Shown in pieces: positions 1 through 7,723 of a DNA stretch of 64,000 bases. The stretch is from CAZZBK01 sp964387325 (GTDB lineage: Bacteria > Planctomycetota > Planctomycetia > Pirellulales > PNKZ01). The stretch is taken from positions 1-64,000 of the forward strand of contig CAYLYE010000004.1 of the NCBI GenBank assembly GCA_964387325.1. Direction: 5' to 3'. Position 1 is the stretch's first letter; each line of letters opens with the position of its first letter. Made by a program: the position numbers and the translations under genes. The notes beneath the pieces were generated by a model, which searched no databases, was not told the DNA's origin, and saw only the letters and a list, made by a program, of their open reading frames with translations.

Positions 1-502
1 CCTTGATCTGGTTGGCCGTGTCAGTAAGCACCGTACCGGCGGTCACCTCGCTGCCGGTGCCCGAGGTGGTCGGGACACAGATGAGGGGCATCACCGGTCC
101 GGGCACCTTATTCTCACCAAAGTAGTCTTGCACCTTGCCGCCGTGGGTGAGGAGCGCGACGACCATCTTGGCGAGGTCCATGTTGCTACCGCCGCCGAGT
201 CCCAGCACGGCATCGGGTTTCACTCCCCGACCGAATGCCGCGCACTGCTCGGCCACATCGAGCGACGGTTCCGGAATACCGCCATCGAACAGCTCGTAGG
301 CAATGTTGGCCGCGGTGAGCGCGTCGCAGACCGGCTTGGCCACGCCGTGCTCGATGAGGCTGCGGTCAGTGACGAGCAAGAGCCGTTTGACGCCCAGCGT
401 GCGGACTTCGTCCCCCAGTTGCTCGATGGCTCCGGGCCCGAAGAGGAGTTTACCGGCGGTATGGAATGTCCAGGTGGTGCGCATGGGGCGGGTTCTCGTC
501 AT
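1..502 (-). CDS. Iron-containing alcohol dehydrogenase, N-terminal part (cut by window edge)
   Basis: About 167 N-terminal residues are visible; the gene continues past the left edge. The translation has the group III (Fe-dependent) dehydrogenase pattern: an N-terminal segment FHTAGKLLFGPGAIEQLG, the NAD-binding GLGGGSNMDLAK near residue 105, and the strongly conserved PTTSGTGSEVT near residue 147. The family reduces aldehydes or oxidises alcohols with NAD(P) in the cytoplasm, using an iron or zinc ion held by residues that lie beyond the edge. I place the start at ATG 502; an in-frame ATG at 484 is an alternative. The substrate cannot be told from this part. Confidence 0.9.
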   Translation of the reverse strand, partial: MTRTRPMRTTWTFHTAGKLLFGPGAIEQLGDEVRTLGVKRLLLVTDRSLIEHGVAKPVCDALTAANIAYELFDGGIPEPSLDVAEQCAAFGRGVKPDAVLGLGGGSNMDLAKMVVALLTHGGKVQDYFGENKVPGPVMPLICVPTTSGTGSEVTAGTVLTDTANQIK

Positions 503-695
503 GAGCGGCAGAGGTTTCCTGGCCGTTATATCGCTCCTGCGGGCGAGTACAATCCCACGCAGGGAGCGGCTGGAGTGCGGAAATCTGGCCCTACCGGACG
601 CTTGTGAGTCGGCGCGGGGGCAATTACCATGATGGGGCTTTAAGCAGCCCGACGGGCAAGTCGATTCTCCCACCTCCACCCACCCCCTGGGAATT

Positions 696-2261
696 ATGAG
701 CGTACCGACATCCAGCTCGCGATTGACGAGCACACAATGGCTGATTTGCGTAATCGCCTCGATTGGCTTCGCATTTGACATCTACGAACTGCTCATGCTG
801 CCGCTGATCATTCGGCCCGCGCTCATCGAACTCGGTGGCATTCAGCCTGGCACGCCCGACTTTACGAAGTGGTTCAGCTTGTTGTTCTATGTGCCGGCCG
901 TGGCCGGCGGTGTGTTTGGCCTCGCAGGGGGATATTTGACCGACCGGCTCGGACGCCGGGCCGTGCTCACATGGAGCATTTTGCTCTATGCCTTTGCCGC
1001 CTTTGCGGCCGGGTTCGCCACCAATCTGTACATGCTGTTGTTCTTCCGCTGCCTCGTGTTCATCGGCGTGTGCGTCGAGTTCGTCGCGGCCGTGGCGTGG
1101 CTGGCCGAGTTGTTCGATGACCCCAAGCGGCGCGAAGGGGTACTGGGCTTTACGCAGGCCTTCTCGTCGGTCGGCGGTTTGCTCGTCGCCGTCGCCAACG
1201 GCCTGGCGATCGCTTGGGCCGCCAATCAACCCGCCGACTTGCTGTTCGGCATTCAACTACCCGCCCTGCAACTACCGGCGATCCAGTTGCCCGAGTTCCT
1301 CTCGTTTCTGGGCGAGGTCAAGGACACGCACGCCCCGTGGCGCTACACGCTCATGTCGGGTTTGATCCCCGCCATTCCGCTGATTGTCATTCGGCCGTTT
1401 CTGCCCGAGTCGCCCAAGTGGGCCCAGAAGCGGGCCAGTGGCACGTTGCGTCGGCCGAGCATCGGCGAGCTGTTCTCACCCGAGCTGCGCCGCACGACGA
1501 TCGTCACCACGATTATGTTCACATGCAGTTTCGCAGCCGCGTTCGGCGCGATTCAGCAGATGCCGCAGATTGTGCCAGGGCTGCCCGAGGTTCAAGCGCA
1601 GATCAAAGAGAAGATGTCGGCCGGGTTGTCGGAAAAACAACAACAGAAGATTACAGCCGATGTTCAAGCCAAGGGGGGAGACTCCGCGGCGGTCACGAAG
1701 GCACTCGCCGCCGAGAAGGCCAAGATCCCTGGGCAGACGATTCAAGCGAACGCCTCGGCCGCCACCAAGGTGCAGGAGATTGGTGGTCTGTTCGGCCGCT
1801 TTGCCCTGGCCGCGCTGGTGATGGTCGTCGTCAGTCGCCGCTCGTTGCTGCGGATTTTCCTGGTGCCCGGCTTGGTGCTCATGCCGCTGATCTTCGGTTG
1901 GGCGGCGGTGACGAGCCTCGACTATCTGAAATACGGCATCTTCGTCGCGGGCTTCCTGACCGTGGCCCAGTTCAGCTTTTGGGGCAACTATCTGCCCCAT
2001 GCCTTTCCGATGCACTTGCGTGGCACGGGCGAGAGCTTTGCCGCCAACATTGGTGGCCGACTGATCGGCACGAGCTTCGCCGCCCTGACCCAGTGGATCG
2101 CGTCGATCCTGGTGGCCAAGGGAGAAAACGGTGCGCCCAACCCGATCGATGCCGCGCACATGACCGCCTATGTCGCGGCCGGCGTGGCCTTCGCCGTGTA
2201 CCTGATCAACTTCGGCATGACGTTCCTGTTGCCGGAACCCAAGGGCGACATGGAAGAGTAA
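696..2261 (+). CDS. MFS transporter with unusual soluble insertion
   Basis: The 521-residue product has about 12 hydrophobic segments and the MFS signature between helices 2 and 3 (GGYLTDRLGRRAVL, near residues 80-95), so it is a secondary transporter of the cytoplasmic membrane. Two features are odd. A loop near residues 180-205 carries tandem IQLPA/LQLPA/IQLPE units. A hydrophilic Lys/Ala/Gln-rich insertion of about 70 residues (around 290-360, including GLSEKQQQKITADVQAKGGD) interrupts the second half. It is followed on the same strand by a second MFS gene about 330 bp away. The substrate is unknown. Confidence 0.88.
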   Translation: MSVPTSSSRLTSTQWLICVIASIGFAFDIYELLMLPLIIRPALIELGGIQPGTPDFTKWFSLLFYVPAVAGGVFGLAGGYLTDRLGRRAVLTWSILLYAFAAFAAGFATNLYMLLFFRCLVFIGVCVEFVAAVAWLAELFDDPKRREGVLGFTQAFSSVGGLLVAVANGLAIAWAANQPADLLFGIQLPALQLPAIQLPEFLSFLGEVKDTHAPWRYTLMSGLIPAIPLIVIRPFLPESPKWAQKRASGTLRRPSIGELFSPELRRTTIVTTIMFTCSFAAAFGAIQQMPQIVPGLPEVQAQIKEKMSAGLSEKQQQKITADVQAKGGDSAAVTKALAAEKAKIPGQTIQANASAATKVQEIGGLFGRFALAALVMVVVSRRSLLRIFLVPGLVLMPLIFGWAAVTSLDYLKYGIFVAGFLTVAQFSFWGNYLPHAFPMHLRGTGESFAANIGGRLIGTSFAALTQWIASILVAKGENGAPNPIDAAHMTAYVAAGVAFAVYLINFGMTFLLPEPKGDMEE

Positions 2262-2594
2262 TGCGAAAAGAGTCAAAAAGTTAACCACAGAGCCACCGAG
2301 AACACAGAGAGGAAGTTGAGGGGTGAGAGACTAGCGGCTAGTAAGTACAGACTGCGGGGGTAGAGAAGGCGCGCTGCCGCGATCGCATTGTTCTCCTCCA
2401 CTCCTCAGCCCCTCTGTTCCTCCACTTGTCTCAAGCGTCTGCTCCGTTTCCTCTCTGTGTTCTCGGTGACTCTGTGGTTCGATTTTTTCCTCGCTCGTTT
2501 AGCATCACTAAAAATCGAATGTGTTAAAAAGAGATCTGGCTTCGGCTTATCGAGCCCTTGAACAACCCCTTGCTAGAAATGGACGCGTGACCGC
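2262..2594. other. Intergenic region between two MFS genes; carries a long inverted repeat
   Basis: No coding signal was found on either strand. The region is filled mostly by the long-arm inverted repeat listed at 2283-2479. Its loop contains a short CTAG-type segment (gagactagcggctagta near 2327) resembling the repeat between sucC and sucD. The AT-richer stretch 2485-2540 could hold the promoter of the next gene, but no convincing -35/-10 pair was seen. Confidence 0.6.
2283..2479. repeat. Inverted repeat with CACAGAG-type arms, copy 1
   Basis: The left arm (2283-2314) and right arm (2448-2479) are 32 bases each and match as reverse complements at 31 positions. The arm begins AACCACAGAG and contains ACCGAGAACACAGAGAGG. 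The loop is about 130 bases. Two related elements occur at 13009-13135 and 36854-37005. All are intergenic, which suggests a dispersed non-coding element rather than a gene-specific regulator. Confidence 0.85.
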
Positions 2595-4142
2595 ATGACG
2601 AACGCACCCGAATCGTCGACCTCACGCGCCCAGTGGATGGCGCTCATCGCGGCACTGTTGGGCTGGATGTTCGACGGGGCCGAGATGGGCGTCTTCTCGA
2701 TGGTCGGCCGGGCCGCCGTGCAAGATATGCTCGGCATCGCCGGTACCCCGAGCAAAGCTCAGGAAGGTGAAATCGGCTTTTACTTCGGCGTGATCATCGC
2801 CGTGTTCCTGGTCGGCGCGGCCACCGGGGGCGTCGTCTTTGGCTGGCTCGGCGATCGCATCGGCCGCGTCCGCGCCATGAGCCTCAGCGTGCTCACCTAC
2901 GCGGTCTTCACCGGCTTGTGTGGCGTCGCGCAGTCGCCGTTGCAGCTGGGCATCTTGCGGTTCATCGCCTCGCTGGGCATGGGGGGCGAATGGGCCCTGG
3001 GCGTCGCGCTCGTCATGGAAGTCTGGCCCAACCGCTCACGGTCCTTAATGGCTGGCCTGATCGGCGCGGCGGCTAACGCCGGCTACCTGCTCGTCGGCTT
3101 CGTTGGCATCGGCTTATCGTCCATCCTCAGCGAGTTCGAAGCGGTCCTCTCCAGCACGGGGCTCTCCGACTCGACCGTGCAAATGCTCGTCGCCCACAAG
3201 GGCTGGCGGCTCATGATGATCCTCGGCACCTTGCCCGCCGTGCTCACGTTCTTCTTCCGTATCTTCGTGCCCGAATCGAAAAAGTGGGAAGACGAACGAG
3301 GCAAGGGGGGCACCTCGAACTGGCTGCCGGTCGACCTGCTCGGAGTCGTCGTCGGCGCGGTCGGCCCGTTCATGATCGTCTACGTTTGGGCCAATCCGTT
3401 CTCCATGCCAGCTCGCGTGTTCGGCACGCTGCTGGGGCTGGCGATTGCGGTGATCGGCTACACCTATCCGGTCTTCCGCTTCCTGCAACGGACCGTCGCA
3501 GGCAAACAAGCTGCCGCGATGACTTCTCCCTGGCCGACCGTGCGACGCATGTTGCTCGGCGCGGGGCTGAGCGGCGTCGCGTTGCTTGGCACCTGGGGTT
3601 CGACCCAATGGGCCGCCACCTGGGCTGCTCAACTCACGAACAATCAGTTCCATGCCCGCGAGTGGACACAAATCGCGCTCGCTGTCGGGGCGATCATCGG
3701 CACCATTCTCGCCGCGATGGCTGGTGACTGGCTCGGACGTCGCATGGCGTACTGCCTGCTCTGCTTGGTCTCGCTCGTCTCGGCATTGATCTTTTTCCAA
3801 TTCCACAACGAGTACGGCGCCTCGTTCCTGTTTTGGGCCTTCACGGCCGGCGCCTGCACCGCCTCGTTCTACGGCTGGCTGCCGCTCTATCTGCCCGAGC
3901 TGTTCGCCACGCGCGTCCGCGCCACGGGCCAGGGTTTCGCCTTCAACTTTGGTCGCATCATCGCCGCGATCGGCACGTTGCAGATGAGTGCGCTGCTGCC
4001 ATTCTTCGCCGAGTCGACCACTTACGCGGGGATCACTGGCGGCTATCCGGTCGCGTGCAGTTACATTAGCGCCATCTATTTGTTTGGCGCGGTGCTGATT
4101 TGGTTCGCCCCCGAGACTCGCGGCCAGCCGCTGCCGGAGTAG
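2595..4142 (+). CDS. MFS transporter (sugar/metabolite:H+ symporter type)
   Basis: The 515-residue product has 12 predicted membrane segments and the MFS loop 2-3 motif GWLGDRIGRVRAM near residue 85. A second motif-like segment, GDWLGRRMAY, follows helix 8 (near residue 379). The conserved first helix (AALLGWMFDGAEMGVFSMV) is typical of the metabolite-H+ and aromatic acid symporter branch. The start ATG 2595 lies after the intergenic repeat. It is probably a tandem relative of the preceding MFS gene, but it lacks the long insertion. The substrate cannot be assigned. Confidence 0.9.
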   Translation: MTNAPESSTSRAQWMALIAALLGWMFDGAEMGVFSMVGRAAVQDMLGIAGTPSKAQEGEIGFYFGVIIAVFLVGAATGGVVFGWLGDRIGRVRAMSLSVLTYAVFTGLCGVAQSPLQLGILRFIASLGMGGEWALGVALVMEVWPNRSRSLMAGLIGAAANAGYLLVGFVGIGLSSILSEFEAVLSSTGLSDSTVQMLVAHKGWRLMMILGTLPAVLTFFFRIFVPESKKWEDERGKGGTSNWLPVDLLGVVVGAVGPFMIVYVWANPFSMPARVFGTLLGLAIAVIGYTYPVFRFLQRTVAGKQAAAMTSPWPTVRRMLLGAGLSGVALLGTWGSTQWAATWAAQLTNNQFHAREWTQIALAVGAIIGTILAAMAGDWLGRRMAYCLLCLVSLVSALIFFQFHNEYGASFLFWAFTAGACTASFYGWLPLYLPELFATRVRATGQGFAFNFGRIIAAIGTLQMSALLPFFAESTTYAGITGGYPVACSYISAIYLFGAVLIWFAPETRGQPLPE

Positions 4143-4200
4143 TGGGTGATTAATTCGTATTTCGATCAATAATTCACGGCTTACCGCACCTTTCGGCAAC

Positions 4201-4230
4201 TTGACCCTGCTTCGTCACGAGCCGTATAAT
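4201..4230 (+). promoter_or_regulatory. Sigma-70-type promoter of sucCD
   Basis: TTGACC at 4201-4206 and a perfect TATAAT at 4225-4230 are separated by 18 bases, matching the housekeeping consensus in 11 of 12 positions. Transcription would start near 4237 and give a 5' leader of about 53 bases before the sucC ATG at 4290. It is the clearest promoter in the window. Confidence 0.75.
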
Positions 4231-4289
4231 CGCCGCTTCGCGCTGTTGCTCTTTGTCTCCTTAACACGCTTGCCACGAGCCGCAACTCC

Positions 4290-5474
4290 ATGAAGATTCA
4301 CGAGTTTCAAGCCAAACAGATCCTCCGTGACGCCGGAGTCGCCGTGCCGCGGTCGATCGTTGCCCGCTCCGCCGACGAGGCCGCCAAGGCCTACACCGAG
4401 TTGGGCGGAGCGATTGCCGTCGTTAAAGCCCAAATCCATGCCGGTGGCCGTGGCAAGGGGACGATCAAGACCAATCCCAATCAGCGCGGCGTGCAGCTCG
4501 TCAAAAGCGCTCAAGAAGCCGGCGAAGTCGCGGGCCGATTGCTCGGCCAGTCACTCGTCACGATCCAGACCGGTCCGGTGGGTCAAACCGTCCGTCAGGT
4601 GCTCGTCGAGGCGGGCTGCGAAATCGCCCGTGAGCTGTACCTGGGCATCGTCATCGATCGCAGCGCATCGGGCCCCGTGCTGATGGTGTCGAGCGAAGGG
4701 GGCATGGACATCGAAGAAGTGGCCGCCCACACGCCCGAAAAAATCTTCTACGAGAAATTCGATCCCGATGCCGGTTTGCAGAGCTATCAAGTTCGCAAGC
4801 TGTGCAAGAAGCTGAACATCACAGGCGCGAGCGTGGCCTCGGCCGAGAAGTTCATGAAGGGTCTGTGCCGTGTGTTCGTTCAGTGCGACTGCTCGATGGC
4901 CGAGATCAACCCGCTGGTCGTGACCAAGAGTGGCGAGTTGATTGCGCTCGACTGCAAGATGACGTTCGACGACAACGCGATGTTCCGCCACAAGGACCTG
5001 GCCGAATTCCGTGACAAGGCCGAGGAAGAGCCTTCGGAAATTCGCGCTGGCGAGGCGGGCCTCAGCTACGTCAAGCTCGACGGCACGATCGGCTGTCTGG
5101 TCAACGGCGCCGGCTTGGCGATGAGCACGCTCGACATCATTCAGTTGCACGGCGGACAGCCCGCCAACTTCCTCGACGTGGGCGGCGGCGCCAATGTGCA
5201 GCAAGTGACCGAAGCGTTCCGGATCATTCTCGACGACCAGAACGTGCGCGCGGTGCTCGTCAATATTTTTGGCGGCATCATGCGTTGCACGACGATCGCC
5301 ACGGCCGTGGTCGAGGCGGCCAAGAGTGTCGAGTTCCGCGTGCCGCTCGTCGTGCGGCTCGAAGGGACCGAGGTCGAAGAAGGTCGCAAGATCATCGCCA
5401 ACAGCGGCCTGAACGTGATCAGTGCCGAAGGACTTACCGACGCCGCCAAGAAAGTTGTTGCCGCCGCAAAATAG
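4290..5474 (+). CDS. sucC: Succinyl-CoA ligase (ADP-forming), beta subunit
   Basis: The 394-residue product has the normal length and order for SucC. An N-terminal ATP-grasp domain begins MKIHEFQAKQILRDAGV and includes KAQIHAGGRGKG. The C-terminal ligase domain has GCLVNGAGLAMSTLD, FLDVGGGA and VNIFGGIMRC. With SucD it makes the heterodimeric TCA-cycle enzyme that interconverts succinyl-CoA and succinate with formation of a nucleoside triphosphate. sucD follows 102 bp downstream, and the gap is almost filled by an inverted repeat. A consensus-like promoter lies directly upstream. Confidence 0.98.
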   Translation: MKIHEFQAKQILRDAGVAVPRSIVARSADEAAKAYTELGGAIAVVKAQIHAGGRGKGTIKTNPNQRGVQLVKSAQEAGEVAGRLLGQSLVTIQTGPVGQTVRQVLVEAGCEIARELYLGIVIDRSASGPVLMVSSEGGMDIEEVAAHTPEKIFYEKFDPDAGLQSYQVRKLCKKLNITGASVASAEKFMKGLCRVFVQCDCSMAEINPLVVTKSGELIALDCKMTFDDNAMFRHKDLAEFRDKAEEEPSEIRAGEAGLSYVKLDGTIGCLVNGAGLAMSTLDIIQLHGGQPANFLDVGGGANVQQVTEAFRIILDDQNVRAVLVNIFGGIMRCTTIATAVVEAAKSVEFRVPLVVRLEGTEVEEGRKIIANSGLNVISAEGLTDAAKKVVAAAK

Positions 5475-5475
5475 G

Positions 5476-5566
5476 AGGGACTAGAGGCTAGAGACTAGGG
5501 GCTAGTAAATCGCCCTTCATCTCTTGTCCTCATTCCCTAGCCTCTAGCCCCTAGTCTCTAGCCCCT
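5476..5566. repeat. CTAG-rich inverted repeat between sucC and sucD
   Basis: The left arm (5476-5505) and right arm (5537-5566) consist of alternating CTAGAGG, CTAGAGA and CTAGGGG words. They match as reverse complements at 25 of 30 positions, and most mismatches leave G-T pairs in RNA. The loop is about 31 bases. The element sits inside a two-gene operon, 10 bp before the sucD start. It may change the SucC:SucD ratio by partial termination or mRNA stability (inference). Confidence 0.8.
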
Positions 5567-5576
5567 GATTTTCCCC

Positions 5577-6455
<879 letters not shown>

Positions 6456-6510
6456 TCGCCGCACCCCGCGCGGCTCGCCAACATCGTTTGCTCGTACCAT
6501 CGAGGGTCTC

Positions 6511-7698
6511 ATGTCGCAATTGCCCCCTCCGCTCAATCCGCCCGCCCGCGTGCTCATGGGTCCCGGCCCGAGCGAAATTCATCCGCGCGTCTTGCGGGCC
6601 CTGGGCGCCAATACCGTCGGACACTTGGACCCGTACTACCTCGCGCTCATGAACGACATGCAGCAGATGCTGCGCGAGTTGTTCCGCACGAAGAACCCGC
6701 TCACGATGGCGATTAGCGCCACCGGCTCGGCCGGCATGGAGAGCACGGTCGTCAACCTGATCGAGCCGGGCGACTCGATGATCGTCTGCGTCAACGGTGT
6801 CTTCGGCGAGCGAATGGTCGATGTCGCCACACGCGCCGGCGCCAAGGTGACCCGCGTCGATCGACCTTGGGGCGAGGTATTTTCGCCATCCGATCTGAAA
6901 GACGCGATCGCTCAGGCCAAGCCGAAGGTCGTGGGGATCGTGATGGCCGAGACCTCAACGGGCGCGTGGCAGCCGATCGAAGAGATCTCGAAGCTCGTGC
7001 ATGACGCCGGCGCGTTGCTGCTCGTCGATGCCGTCACGGCGCTCGGTGGCATTCCGGTCGAAGTCGACGCTTGGCAGATCGATGCCATTTACTCGGGCTC
7101 GCAGAAGTGCCTCAGCTGTCCGCCCGGCTTGGCGCCTGTCTCGTTCTCCGATCGCGCGATGCAAGTCGTGCTCAATCGCAAGACCAAGGTGCAAAGCTGG
7201 TACCTCGACGTCTCGATGCTCGCCAAGTACTGGGGAAGCGAGCGCGTGTATCACCATACCGCGCCCATCAACATGACCTACGGCCTGTACGAGGCCCTGC
7301 GGTTGATCCACGAGGAAGGGCTGGAAAACTGCTTCACTCGACACATGCTCAATCACCGAGCGCTCAAGGCGGGCGTTACCGCACTCGGGCTGCGTTATGC
7401 CGCGGCCGAGGGACACCAGCTGCCGATGCTCAATGCCGTGCTCGTGCCCGACGGAGTCGACGACGCCGCCGTTCGCAAGGCATTGCTCGAGCGGTTCGGG
7501 ATCGAGATCGGCGGCGGGCTCGGCGCGTTCAAGGGGAAAGCTTGGCGAATCGGCCTGATGGGTCACGGCTCGCGACCCAATAACGTGCTACTCGTGCTGG
7601 CCGCGATCGAGCAGTTGCTGGCCGAGCAAGGCTACAAATTTGAGCATGGCGCTGGCGTGGCCGCCGCGAATGCCGCGTATGCCCAAGCAGGCAAGTAA
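6511..7698 (+). CDS. Class V PLP-dependent aminotransferase (alanine-glyoxylate / serine-pyruvate type)
   Basis: From ATG 6511 the product has 395 residues, the usual size. It begins near MGPGPSEIHPRVL, typical of the alanine-glyoxylate/serine-glyoxylate aminotransferase branch. It has ETSTGAWQPIEEI for cofactor binding, the LLVDAVTALGG Asp, and the Schiff-base lysine Lys199 in SGSQKCLSCPPGL. The reading frame stays open upstream to 6250, but that stretch overlaps sucD and shows no homology, so it is excluded. The likely role is transamination linking glyoxylate or pyruvate with alanine, serine or glycine in the cytoplasm. Confidence 0.93.
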   Translation: MSQLPPPLNPPARVLMGPGPSEIHPRVLRALGANTVGHLDPYYLALMNDMQQMLRELFRTKNPLTMAISATGSAGMESTVVNLIEPGDSMIVCVNGVFGERMVDVATRAGAKVTRVDRPWGEVFSPSDLKDAIAQAKPKVVGIVMAETSTGAWQPIEEISKLVHDAGALLLVDAVTALGGIPVEVDAWQIDAIYSGSQKCLSCPPGLAPVSFSDRAMQVVLNRKTKVQSWYLDVSMLAKYWGSERVYHHTAPINMTYGLYEALRLIHEEGLENCFTRHMLNHRALKAGVTALGLRYAAAEGHQLPMLNAVLVPDGVDDAAVRKALLERFGIEIGGGLGAFKGKAWRIGLMGHGSRPNNVLLVLAAIEQLLAEQGYKFEHGAGVAAANAAYAQAGK

Positions 7699-7723
7699 GG
7701 GCAACTCACTTCTCCCCGAGCGT

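Noticed and set aside
3114..4199. A 361-codon minus-strand frame opposite the second MFS gene
   Set aside because: It is polar, Arg/Glu-rich antisense of a membrane protein gene with clear MFS motifs.
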